Assembly (NCBI GenBank): GCA_945901855.1
Contig: CAMDLT010000027.1
Span: forward strand, 1 to 58,467
DNA from: Asaia bogorensis
Lineage (GTDB): Bacteria; Pseudomonadota; Alphaproteobacteria; CACIAM-22H2
DNA: 58,467 nucleotides
Reading direction: 5' to 3'
Shown in pieces: positions 7,128 through 15,121 of the stretch (its first letter is position 1; the number at the start of each line of letters is the position of its first letter). The translations under genes and the position numbers were made by a program. The notes under the pieces are model-generated. The model searched no databases and had not been told where the DNA came from. It saw only the letters and a program-made list of their open reading frames with translations.

Positions 7128-8042
7128 TTGGAATACTTTCTGCAGCAGTTGATCAACGGGCTGACGCTCGGTGCGGTCTATGGATTGATCGCGATCGGCT
7201 ACACCATGGTTTACGGCATTATCGGCATGATCAACTTCGCCCATGGCGAGGTTTACATGATCGGCGCTTTTATTTCGATCATTGCCTTTACGATCTTGGG
7301 ACCGTTCGGCTTCGACAGTCCGGTCCTTGGGATCGCGATCGTGCTGGTCGTGTCGCTTATTTTCACGTCGGTTTATGGCTGGGCGATCGAACGGATTGCC
7401 TACCGGCCCTTGCGCGGATCGTTTCGTCTGGCGCCGCTGATCTCGGCCATCGGCGTGTCGATCTTTTTGCAGAACTACGTGCACATGCTGCAGGGCGCCA
7501 AGATGAAGCCGATCCAGCCTGTCGTGCGCGGCGGTTTTGTGCTGGCCGAAGACAACGGGTTTGTCGTGCAGATCACGTATCTACAGATCGGAATCATCGT
7601 CGCGACCGTAGCGCTGATGGCGGGGTTCACGCTGCTCATCCAGCGTACGGCCCTTGGTCGCGCGCAGCGCGCGTGCGAGCAGGACCGCAAGATGGCGGCG
7701 CTGCTCGGCGTCAATGTGGACCGGACAATTTCGCTGACCTTCGTGATGGGGGCGGCGCTGGCGGCAGTGGCGGGCATGATCTTCACGCTCTACTACGGAG
7801 CGGTCGATTTTTTCATCGGTTTCCTTGCCGGGCTCAAGGCTTTTACGGCGGCGGTTTTGGGCGGCATCGGGTCGCTGCCAGGGGCGATGCTGGGCGGCGT
7901 GCTGATCGGGCTGATCGAGGCGTTCTGGTCCGCGCATTTCCCGATCGCCTACAAAGACGTGGCGGTTTTCGGGATCCTGGTCGTGGTCTTGATTTTTCGG
8001 CCGACCGGCTTGCTGGGACGACCGGATATCGAAAAGGTTTAG
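7128..8042 (+). CDS. livH: Branched-chain amino-acid ABC transporter permease LivH
   Basis: About 304 residues of very hydrophobic sequence beginning EYFLQQLINGLTLGAVYGLIAIGYTMVYGIIGMINFAHGE, the typical start of LivH, and ending in RPTGLLGRPDIEKV. It forms one half of the inner-membrane channel for leucine/isoleucine/valine-type substrates. I place the start at TTG 7128 because homology begins exactly there; an in-frame ATG at 7047 would add 27 atypical residues and cannot be ruled out. The liv genes follow in order with small gaps or overlaps, so this is the first gene of an operon running to 12406. It is divergent from the NtrC-like regulator, which could control it. Confidence 0.92.
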   Translation: MEYFLQQLINGLTLGAVYGLIAIGYTMVYGIIGMINFAHGEVYMIGAFISIIAFTILGPFGFDSPVLGIAIVLVVSLIFTSVYGWAIERIAYRPLRGSFRLAPLISAIGVSIFLQNYVHMLQGAKMKPIQPVVRGGFVLAEDNGFVVQITYLQIGIIVATVALMAGFTLLIQRTALGRAQRACEQDRKMAALLGVNVDRTISLTFVMGAALAAVAGMIFTLYYGAVDFFIGFLAGLKAFTAAVLGGIGSLPGAMLGGVLIGLIEAFWSAHFPIAYKDVAVFGILVVVLIFRPTGLLGRPDIEKV

Positions 8043-8045
8043 GCG

Positions 8046-9308
8046 ATGGCGCGCACGAAGCTTATCGACGCGGTTCGCGAATCGGCGTTGGCCTCGTTTG
8101 TGGCGCTGCTGCTGGCGATCCCGCTGGTCGGCTTTCGGCTCGTCGACGGCATTCGCGGTCTCGCCATCGATACGCGTTTTGATTGGGTTGCGTGGGGCGT
8201 CGCTGGCGTCTTTTTCGGGCGCATGGTTTTGGCCCTGACGCGCGGCAATGGCGGCATGGCGGCGTTGAGAAATTTGCTGCCTTCGATGCCCGCTTTGCCG
8301 GGCGGGGCGAGGAAATTTGCGGGCGGCGCGATGTTGGCGGGTGCGGCCTTGTTGCCGTTTTTGCCGTTCGCGGATCGCTATGTCGTGGAAATCGCCATCA
8401 CCGTGCTGATCTATGTGATGCTCGGTTGGGGCCTCAATATCGTCGTCGGACTGGCCGGTTTGCTCGACCTCGGATACGTGGCCTTTTACGCCGTGGGCGC
8501 CTACTCGTATGCGCTGCTGTCGATCAATTTCGGCCTGTCTTTTTGGGTCTGCCTTCCGATCGCGGGGCTGCTGGCTGCTTTGTTCGGAGTGATGCTCGGG
8601 TTTCCGGTATTGCGCTTGCGCGGCGACTATCTGGCGATCGTCACCTTGGGGTTCGGCGAGATGATCCGCATCATTTTGCTCAATTGGAAGGATTTCTCGG
8701 GCGGGCCGAACGGCATTTCCTCGATCCCGCGTCCGGATTTTTTCGGCTACCCGTTCGCGCGCACGGCGGAAGCCGGCGAAACTACGTTCCACCAGCTTTT
8801 TGGGCTCGAATTCAGCCCGCTGCACCGGATTGTCTTTCTCTACTACCTCATCTTTTTTCTGGCGATGGCGACCAATCTGTTCACGCTGCGCATGCGTCGT
8901 TTGCCGGTCGGGCGCGCCTGGGAAGCGCTGCGCGAGGACGAGATCGCCTGCCGGGCCCTCGGCATCAACCCGACCAACATCAAGCTGTCGGCTTTCGCGC
9001 TCGGGGCGATGTTCGGCGGGTTTGCGGGTGCCTTCTTTGCGACGCGCCAGGGGTTCATCAGCCCCGAAAGCTTTTCCTTCATCGAAAGCGCGGTCATCCT
9101 CGCGATCGTCGTCCTGGGCGGAATGGGTAGCCAAATCGGCGTCGTGATCGCGGCGGCATTTTTGATTCTCGTGCCCGAGATACTTCGCGATTTCGCCCAA
9201 TATCGAATGGTGCTGTTCGGCATGGCGATGGTTCTGATCATGCTGTGGCGTCCGCAAGGGCTGATTTCGCACCGGGCTCCGACGGCGCGCCTGGGGGCCC
9301 GCGCATGA
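8046..9308 (+). CDS. livM: Branched-chain amino-acid ABC transporter permease LivM
   Basis: A 420-residue permease. An N-terminal membrane extension (residues 1-110) precedes the conserved LivM core, seen in GWGLNIVVGLAGLLDLGYVAFYAVGAY, FPVLRLRGDYLAIVTLGFGEMIRI and the cytoplasmic coupling segment WEALREDEIACRALGIN. It pairs with LivH in the inner membrane. The gene starts 3 bp after livH and its stop overlaps the livG start (ATGA at 9305-9308), indicating translational coupling. Length and motifs are normal for the longer alphaproteobacterial LivM proteins. Confidence 0.94.
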   Translation: MARTKLIDAVRESALASFVALLLAIPLVGFRLVDGIRGLAIDTRFDWVAWGVAGVFFGRMVLALTRGNGGMAALRNLLPSMPALPGGARKFAGGAMLAGAALLPFLPFADRYVVEIAITVLIYVMLGWGLNIVVGLAGLLDLGYVAFYAVGAYSYALLSINFGLSFWVCLPIAGLLAALFGVMLGFPVLRLRGDYLAIVTLGFGEMIRIILLNWKDFSGGPNGISSIPRPDFFGYPFARTAEAGETTFHQLFGLEFSPLHRIVFLYYLIFFLAMATNLFTLRMRRLPVGRAWEALREDEIACRALGINPTNIKLSAFALGAMFGGFAGAFFATRQGFISPESFSFIESAVILAIVVLGGMGSQIGVVIAAAFLILVPEILRDFAQYRMVLFGMAMVLIMLWRPQGLISHRAPTARLGARA

Positions 9309-10111
9309 GCCTCTTGTCGGTCGAGCATTTGACGATCCGTTTCGGCGGCTTGGTTGCGGTCGACGACGTAAGTTTTGCGGCCGAGAACCGCCGAATTACG
9401 GCAATCATCGGCCCCAACGGCGCCGGGAAGACGACGGTTTTCAACTGCCTGACGGGTTTCTACAAACCCAATATAGGCAGGATGCGCGTGGCAGCCGACG
9501 GACAGGAATGGCTGCTCGAGCGCATGGAGGGTTTTCGCATTGCGCGCGACGCGGGCATTGCGCGCACGTTCCAAAATATTCGCCTGTTTCCCAAAATGTC
9601 GGTGCTCGAAAATCTGTTGGTTGCCCAGCACAATGTGCTCCAGCGTGCCTCGGCATTTTCGCTGGCAGGGTTGCTTGGTCTTGCCAGCTATCGCGTGGCC
9701 GAGCGTGCGGCGATCGAGACAGCGCGCGCGTGGCTCGAGCGCTGCCGGCTCGAGCATCTGGCAAACGACGATGCGGGCAGTCTGCCCTACGGCGCCCAAC
9801 GCCGCTTGGAGATTGCGCGCGCGATGTGCACGGGGCCGCGTATCTTGTGCCTCGACGAGCCGGCCGCGGGGCTCAATCCCGCCGAGTCGGCCGACCTTGC
9901 CGCGCTCGTGCGCGATATTCGCGACCGGGAAAAAATCGCCGTGCTGCTGATCGAACACGACATGAGCGTGGTCATGGATATCTCCGACCAGATCGTCGTA
10001 CTCGACCATGGGCGCAAAATTGCCGAGGGCACGCCCGCGCAGATCCGCGAGAACCCCGACGTCATACGCGCCTATCTGGGCGCGTCCGAAGACGAAGCGG
10101 TTATGCCATGA
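9305..10111 (+). CDS. livG: Branched-chain amino-acid ABC transporter ATPase LivG
   Basis: A 268-residue ATPase with Walker A GPNGAGKTT (36-44), the LivG-type signature LPYGAQRRLEIARAM, Walker B ILCLDEPAAGLNP and the H-loop LLIEHDMSVV. With LivF it powers the LivHM channel from the cytoplasmic side. ATG 9305 overlaps the livM stop by four bases and gives the canonical start SLLSVEHLTIRFGG; an upstream in-frame ATG at 9245 lies deep within livM and was rejected. The stop overlaps the livF start (ATGA). Confidence 0.95.
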   Translation: MSLLSVEHLTIRFGGLVAVDDVSFAAENRRITAIIGPNGAGKTTVFNCLTGFYKPNIGRMRVAADGQEWLLERMEGFRIARDAGIARTFQNIRLFPKMSVLENLLVAQHNVLQRASAFSLAGLLGLASYRVAERAAIETARAWLERCRLEHLANDDAGSLPYGAQRRLEIARAMCTGPRILCLDEPAAGLNPAESADLAALVRDIRDREKIAVLLIEHDMSVVMDISDQIVVLDHGRKIAEGTPAQIRENPDVIRAYLGASEDEAVMP

Positions 10112-10836
10112 CCGCGCGCCCGCTGCTGTCGATCGAAAACGTCAAAACCCATTACGGGCCGGTCGAGGCGCTGCGCGGCGTGTCGCTCGACGTTCATGCG
10201 GGCGAAATCGTCGCGCTGATCGGCGCCAACGGTGCCGGAAAATCCACGTTGCTGATGACCATCTGCGGCGATCCGCGCGCGAGCGAAGGGCGCATCCTTT
10301 ACGACGGCAACGACATTACGACAACGCCATTGCATGAAATGGTGCGCTTGGGAATCGCGCAATCGCCCGAAGGTCGGCGAATTTTTCCGCGCATGACCGT
10401 TGTCGAAAATTTGCAGATGGGCGCTTTCGCCGGCGATCCGACGAATTTCGACGCGGATCTTGCGCGCGTGATGCGCTTGTTCCCGCGTTTGGCCGAACGG
10501 CGCGACCAGCGCGCGGGAACCATGTCGGGTGGCGAGCAGCAGATGCTTGCTATCGGCCGTGCGCTGATGAGCAGGCCGCGTTTGCTATTGCTCGACGAAC
10601 CGTCGCTGGGTTTGGCGCCGCTTCTGGTCGCGCAAATTTTTTCTACGATCAAAGAAATCAATCGATCCGAAGCGGTCACGGTTTTGCTGGTCGAGCAGAA
10701 CGCCTATCATGCATTGCGATTGGCGCATCGCGGCTACGTTCTCGTCAACGGCACGATCCGGATGAGCGGGACGGGCGCCGAATTGCTCGCCAACAGCGAC
10801 ATCCAGCAGGCCTATCTGGCCGGCGGACACGGCTAG
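10108..10836 (+). CDS. livF: Branched-chain amino-acid ABC transporter ATPase LivF
   Basis: A 242-residue ATPase: LLSIENVKTHYGPVEALRGVSL at the start, Walker A GANGAGKST (39-47), signature MSGGEQQMLAIGRAL, Walker B LLLLDEPSLGLAP and H-loop VEQN, the LivF-type variant of that loop. Partner of LivG in the heterodimeric nucleotide-binding pair. The start overlaps livG by four bases. The next gene of the operon starts 12 bp downstream. Confidence 0.95.
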   Translation: MTARPLLSIENVKTHYGPVEALRGVSLDVHAGEIVALIGANGAGKSTLLMTICGDPRASEGRILYDGNDITTTPLHEMVRLGIAQSPEGRRIFPRMTVVENLQMGAFAGDPTNFDADLARVMRLFPRLAERRDQRAGTMSGGEQQMLAIGRALMSRPRLLLLDEPSLGLAPLLVAQIFSTIKEINRSEAVTVLLVEQNAYHALRLAHRGYVLVNGTIRMSGTGAELLANSDIQQAYLAGGHG

Positions 10837-10848
10837 GGGGCGGCGGCG

Positions 10849-11238
10849 ATGGAATGGCTGACGGGTACCGGTCTTGCCGAGTTTTTGGGCGTCACGCTCG
10901 CGCTGTTTGGCGGTGCGGGTTTCTTGATGGGGCAGGCGCTTGCGCATACTTGGAGACCCGCATGGCAGGCGGTGCCCTACGCATTTTTGATGGCGGCCGG
11001 GAACCGGTTTTTGTCGTATGCTTTGTTCGAAGGGAAACTTTTTGCCGTTGCACCGTATGTCTTCGATGTCGCGATTGTGCTGGGGCTGGCATTGTTGGCC
11101 TATCGCCTGACGCGCGCGCGCGCGATGACGCGCCAGTATCCGTGGCTCTACGAAGCCGACGGTCTTTTCGGTTGGCGCGACCGCTCGCAAGCAGTCGCCA
11201 TGTCCGACGCCGGATCCCGGGACCGGCGCGGGCACTGA
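10849..11238 (+). CDS. DUF6867-type small membrane protein of the liv operon
   Basis: A 129-residue protein with three hydrophobic segments (about residues 14-30, 43-60 and 65-84), then a basic and aromatic tail, RARAMTRQYPWLYEADGLFGWRDR. I recognise it as the small membrane protein (DUF6867) that sits between livF and the binding-protein gene in many Rhizobiales and Rhodospirillales. Its role is not known; the constant position suggests a link to the LivHMGF complex. The start ATG 10849 is preceded by GGGGGCGGCG. Conservation of the YPWLYEADGLFGWR segment supports it being a real gene. Confidence 0.8.
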   Translation: MEWLTGTGLAEFLGVTLALFGGAGFLMGQALAHTWRPAWQAVPYAFLMAAGNRFLSYALFEGKLFAVAPYVFDVAIVLGLALLAYRLTRARAMTRQYPWLYEADGLFGWRDRSQAVAMSDAGSRDRRGH

Positions 11239-11278
11239 TCCAGTATCCAGGGAATTTTTCAACCAACGGGAGAACGAC

Positions 11279-12406
11279 ATGACCATCAAACGTAGAGACA
11301 TTCTTAAGACCGGTGCGGGCGCGGCGTTGCTGACGATCGGCGCGCCGTCCATCCTTCGCGCCCAGGCCAATGCATTGGCGGTCGGCGTGGCGGGCCCCAT
11401 CACGGGTCCCAATGCGGCGTTCGGCGAACAGCTGCGTCGCGGCGCTGCGATGGCAGCTGCCGATATTTCGGCGGCGGGTGGCGTACTGGGCCGTCCGTTG
11501 ACGCTGTCGATCGAAGACGACGCCTCCGACCCGAACCAAGCGCGCGCTGCCGCCAACCGTTTGGCCGGCCGCAAAGTGCCGTTTGTGCTGGGCCACTTCA
11601 ACTCGTCCTGCTCGATCCCGGCTTCGGAAGTTTATGCCGAGGAAGGCATTCTGCAGATCACGCCGGCATCGACAAATCCGAGTCTGACCGATCGCGGCCC
11701 GCGCTTTAAAAACGTCTTCCGCACGTGCGGGCGCGACGACCAGCAGGGCGCCATTGCCGGCGCGTGGCTGGCCGACAAGTTCAAGGGCAAGTCGGTGGCC
11801 GTGATCCACGACAAGACGACCTACGGCCAGGGTTTGGCGGACGAAACCAAGAAGGCGATGAACGCTGCCGGCCTCAACGAGCGCATCTATGACGGCATCG
11901 CAACGGGCGACAAGGACTTCACCGCGCTGATCACGCGCATGAAGAGCCAGTCGGTCGAAGCGATCTATTTCGGCGGTCTGCACACCGAAGCGGCCTTGCT
12001 GGTTCGCCAGGCGCGCGAACAGGGCTTGGGGGCGCAGATGGTGTCGGGCGACGGCATCGTATCGGCCGAATTCGCGTCGATTGCCGGTGCTGCATCGGAA
12101 GGCGTGATCATGACGTTCGACAGCGACCCGCGCAAATCGCCGGGTGCGGCGCAAGTGGTCCAAAAGTTCGCGGCCCAAGGCTACGATCCCGAAGGCTACA
12201 CGTTGCTGTCGTACGCCGCGATGCAAGTTTTTGCCGAAGCCGCCAAGCGCGCCAACGGTGTCGGGATCGATGCGTTGGTTGCCCAGATGCACGGCAAGAC
12301 TTTCGCGACGGTGATCGGCAATCTCACCTACGACAACAAGGGCGACCTGACGAAGCCCAACTACGTCTTTTATATCTGGAAGGGCGGCAAGTACGCCGAG
12401 ATGTAA
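11279..12406 (+). CDS. Periplasmic branched-chain amino-acid-type binding protein (Tat exported)
   Basis: A 375-residue solute-binding protein of the Leu/Ile/Val family (peripla_BP_6). The N-terminus MTIKRRDILKTGAGAALLTIGAPSILRAQA is a twin-arginine signal with cleavage near residue 29, so it is probably exported folded. The mature part shows VGVAGPITGPNAAFGEQLRRGAAMAAADI and FVLGHFNSSCSIPASEVYAEEGILQITPAST, typical of the ligand cleft. It delivers substrate to LivHM. It is the last gene of the operon and is followed by a strong terminator. The exact ligand (leucine, short amides or urea-like compounds) cannot be read from sequence. Confidence 0.92.
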   Translation: MTIKRRDILKTGAGAALLTIGAPSILRAQANALAVGVAGPITGPNAAFGEQLRRGAAMAAADISAAGGVLGRPLTLSIEDDASDPNQARAAANRLAGRKVPFVLGHFNSSCSIPASEVYAEEGILQITPASTNPSLTDRGPRFKNVFRTCGRDDQQGAIAGAWLADKFKGKSVAVIHDKTTYGQGLADETKKAMNAAGLNERIYDGIATGDKDFTALITRMKSQSVEAIYFGGLHTEAALLVRQAREQGLGAQMVSGDGIVSAEFASIAGAASEGVIMTFDSDPRKSPGAAQVVQKFAAQGYDPEGYTLLSYAAMQVFAEAAKRANGVGIDALVAQMHGKTFATVIGNLTYDNKGDLTKPNYVFYIWKGGKYAEM

Positions 12407-12450
12407 GTTCGTTTCGAGTCGACCGAGGACAAGGGTCGAAGGACGTCAGG

Positions 12451-12487
12451 AGCAGGGTCGGTTTGCCGACCCTGCTTTTTCTTTTTT
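12451..12487 (+). terminator. Intrinsic terminator of the liv operon
   Basis: AGCAGGGTCGG-TTTG-CCGACCCTGCT is a perfect 11-bp stem with a 4-base loop, followed by TTTTCTTTTTT. It lies 45 bp after the stop of the binding-protein gene. Confidence 0.93.
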
Positions 12488-12517
12488 AGATATCAATCTG
12501 TTAGACAGCGCAGCGTC

Positions 12518-12535
12518 CTGTCATAAAACAGCAAC
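12518..12535 (+). promoter_or_regulatory. Pho-box-like site upstream of pstS
   Basis: CTGTCAT-AAAA-CAGCAAC: the first heptamer matches the PhoB half-site exactly and the second starts 11 bp later in a weaker form. It lies 82 bp before the pstS start. A related site (12 of 18 bases identical, including GTCATAAA) precedes phoX at 53954-53971. PhoB is encoded at the end of this operon, so autoregulation is likely. Confidence 0.6.
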
Positions 12536-12616
12536 TAAACCTCAATATTTTCGTCTAAAGCGGCGTTTATGGTCCGCGTTGTCTACCCCCCGATAACCAT
12601 ATCTAAGGAGGTTCGC

Positions 12617-13669
12617 TTGAACCGCAAAATGAACATTCTGGCAGGCGTCGCAATGGCGGCCGCAATGGTTGCCGTCGGCTTTTCGTCGGCCAACGCCCAG
12701 CAGGCGCGCGATCAGATCCGCATCGTTGGCTCTTCGACGGTGTTTCCGTTTACCACGGCAGTGGCCGAACAATTCCAGCGGACAGGCAGCTTCAAGGCGC
12801 CGATCGTGGAATCGACCGGCACGGGCGGCGGCATGCGCTTGTTCTGCGGCGGCGTTGGCGTTCAGCACCCCGATGTCACCAATGCGTCGCGTCGTATGAC
12901 GAAGGGCGAATTCGACAGCTGCGCGCGCAATGGCGTGACAGACATCGTTGAAGTTAAGATTGGTTACGACGGCATCGTGCTAGCGACCAAAAAGGGCTCG
13001 CAGAAGATGGATTTGACCCTGCGTCATGTCTATCTGGCGTTGGCCCGCCAAGTTCCGGTGAACGGCCAGATGGTCAACAATCCCTACACGCGCTGGAACC
13101 AGGTCGATCCGGCGCTGCCGGCGTGGGAAATCGAAGTCATCGGTCCGCCGCCGACCTCGGGCACGCGCGACTCGTTCAACGAACTTGGCATGCTTGCTGG
13201 GTGCGCGCAGGTCGCGGAAGTGGCCACGCTTATCACTGATGCGGCAGCGCGTGCGCGGGCTTGCCAGTCGCTTCGCGAAGACGGCAAGTACATCGAAGGC
13301 GGTGAAAACGACAATTTGATCGTCCAGCGCCTTGCAACGGGCCGCGTTGGCGCGCTCGGCGTGTTCGGCTACTCGTTCCTTGAGGAAAATCCGGACAAGA
13401 TCGAAGGCAAGAAGATCGGCGGCTACGATCCGACGCCGGAGAACATTGCCGATGGCAAGTATCCGATCGCTCGCGACATGTTCATCTATGCCAAGCGCGC
13501 CCATATCGGCGTCGTTCCCGGCATCCGCGAGTTCTTGGCGGAGTACACCAGTGCTCGCGCCATGGGCGACGGCGGTTACCTCGAGAAGAAGGGCCTGATC
13601 GTTCTTCCCGCCGCCGAACAGGCGAAGGTGCGGGCTGCAACGGTCGCGCTCACCAATCTGACGATGTAG
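12617..13669 (+). CDS. pstS: Periplasmic phosphate-binding protein PstS
   Basis: A 350-residue precursor. After a Sec signal (MNILAGVAMAAAMVAVGFSSANAQ) the mature protein begins with IRIVGSSTVFPFTTAVAEQF and ESTGTGGGMRLFC, the phosphate-cleft loops of PstS, and later has PPPTSGTRDSFNELG, another anion-binding loop. I choose TTG 12617 because AAGGAGG at 12605-12611 sits 5 bases before it; the ATG at 12629 is too far from any ribosome site, and upstream codons have none. The protein feeds PstCAB. A terminator-like hairpin follows the gene before pstC, so PstS is probably made in excess over the membrane parts. Confidence 0.93.
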   Translation: MNRKMNILAGVAMAAAMVAVGFSSANAQQARDQIRIVGSSTVFPFTTAVAEQFQRTGSFKAPIVESTGTGGGMRLFCGGVGVQHPDVTNASRRMTKGEFDSCARNGVTDIVEVKIGYDGIVLATKKGSQKMDLTLRHVYLALARQVPVNGQMVNNPYTRWNQVDPALPAWEIEVIGPPPTSGTRDSFNELGMLAGCAQVAEVATLITDAAARARACQSLREDGKYIEGGENDNLIVQRLATGRVGALGVFGYSFLEENPDKIEGKKIGGYDPTPENIADGKYPIARDMFIYAKRAHIGVVPGIREFLAEYTSARAMGDGGYLEKKGLIVLPAAEQAKVRAATVALTNLTM

Positions 13670-13676
13670 TGTCTGA

Positions 13677-13711
13677 CGGCCGGACGGATTTTGATCCGTC
13701 CGGCCGTTTTC
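13677..13711 (+). terminator. Hairpin between pstS and pstC (partial terminator)
   Basis: CGGCCGGACGGAT-TTTG-ATCCGTCCGGCCG is a perfect 13-bp stem followed by TTTTCTC. It lies 8 bp after the pstS stop and 28 bp before pstC. The short T run fits partial read-through. Confidence 0.8.
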
Positions 13712-13738
13712 TCTTGATCGAACTGGTCGCGAGCGAAA

Positions 13739-15121
13739 ATGAACAGCGTCATACTCTTTGCCTCCGTCGTTGCGCTTAGCTTCATTGCATATCGCTTGGG
13801 GACAGCTGCCGCGATCGGTCGGCAAGTCGGCGGAACCGTTCGTCTCCACTCGCTGGTGTCATTCTATGGATACTATGTAGCCCTTTGGTGCGGGTTGCCC
13901 GCCCTTCTTGTGCTTGCGCTTTGGGTTTCCGCGCAGGACTTTTTAGTCGCGTCATTGGTGACTTCCGGCCTTCCGGCGGAAATCCGCAATCTTCCGTCCG
14001 ACCAGCTCAATCTCGCGATTACCGACATTCGGAATATGGCGGCCGGCAATGTGCCGTCGACTGAAGCGAACCCTGCTATGAAAGCGGCGGTGTCCCACTA
14101 CATCGCGCTTCGTGGGATCGCTCAGGCATCCATGTGGCTTGTCGTGCTCGCGGCCGGCATCGGCGGTCTGGCGTTTTCGCGCAGCCGGATCGACGCATCA
14201 ATGCGCGCGCGCAACCGCGTAGAGCAGATTATCGGCTGGATTTTGATCGCAAGTTCGGTCATCGCAGTTTTGACGACAGTCGGGATCGTTCTTTCCCTTA
14301 TTTTCGAAGCCGCACGGTTCTTCGCAAAGGTTCCGGCCACCGACTTCCTGTTCGGTCTGACCTGGAGCCCGCAGACGGCTATCCGTCCCGATCAGGTCGG
14401 ATCGTCGGGCGCGTTTGGTGCCGTACCATTGTTCACCGGCACGTTGTTGATCGCGACGATTTCGATGCTGGTCGCCGTTCCGATCGGGCTTATGTCGGCA
14501 ATCTATATGGCCGACTATGCCCCGCATCGCGTGCGCTCGGTGATGAAGCCGACGCTTGAGATTCTCGCGGGCATTCCGACGGTCGTTTACGGTTTCTTCG
14601 CTGCATTGACCGTCGCGCCGTTCGTGCGCGAGGTGGGTCTGATGGTCGGACTCGATGTCGCTTCGACGTCGGGTTTGGCGGCGGGGCTCGTCATGGGGAT
14701 CATGATCGTGCCGTTCGTCTCGTCGCTGTCGGACGACGTGATCAATGCGGTGCCGCAGGCATTGCGCGACGCGTCGCTGGGGCTTGGCGCTACGAAGTCC
14801 GAGACAATAAGGCGCGTCGTTCTGCCCGCGGCCTTGCCGGGCATTGCGGCATCCGTCATCCTCGCGTTCAGCCGCGCCTTGGGCGAAACGATGATCGTGG
14901 TCATGGCGGCGGGTCTTGCGGCCAATCTCACGGCCAACCCGCTGAATGCGGTGACGACTGTTACGGTGCATATTGCAGCTTTGCTGGTCGGCGACCAGGA
15001 GTTCGACAGCCCCAAAACGCTTTCCGCCTTCGCGCTGGGGCTCGTGCTGTTCTGCGTGACATTGACTTTGAACATCGTCGCGATGCGGATCGTCCGGAAA
15101 TATCGGGAGCAGTACGAATGA
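13739..15121 (+). CDS. pstC: Phosphate ABC transporter permease PstC
   Basis: A 460-residue inner-membrane permease. An extended N-terminal part (about residues 1-170, with several hydrophobic segments and a periplasmic stretch) precedes the conserved permease core. In the core, PIGLMSAIYMADYAPHRVRSVMKPTLEILAGIPTVVYGFFA and ASLGLGATKSETIRRVVLPAALPGI (EAA loop) are clear. The long N-terminus is usual for the alphaproteobacterial PstC_N type. Its stop overlaps the pstA start by four bases (ATGA), so the pair is translationally coupled. Confidence 0.94.
   Translation: MNSVILFASVVALSFIAYRLGTAAAIGRQVGGTVRLHSLVSFYGYYVALWCGLPALLVLALWVSAQDFLVASLVTSGLPAEIRNLPSDQLNLAITDIRNMAAGNVPSTEANPAMKAAVSHYIALRGIAQASMWLVVLAAGIGGLAFSRSRIDASMRARNRVEQIIGWILIASSVIAVLTTVGIVLSLIFEAARFFAKVPATDFLFGLTWSPQTAIRPDQVGSSGAFGAVPLFTGTLLIATISMLVAVPIGLMSAIYMADYAPHRVRSVMKPTLEILAGIPTVVYGFFAALTVAPFVREVGLMVGLDVASTSGLAAGLVMGIMIVPFVSSLSDDVINAVPQALRDASLGLGATKSETIRRVVLPAALPGIAASVILAFSRALGETMIVVMAAGLAANLTANPLNAVTTVTVHIAALLVGDQEFDSPKTLSAFALGLVLFCVTLTLNIVAMRIVRKYREQYE

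Noticed and set aside
7040..7130. Sigma-54 promoter for the liv operon
   Set aside because: TCGGCACGTTTGG lacks the -24 GG and -12 GC spacing of a true sigma-54 site.
7581..9272. Long minus-strand open frame opposite livH/livM
   Set aside because: Highly charged, Arg/Gln/His-rich antisense translation of membrane-protein codons, with no domain.
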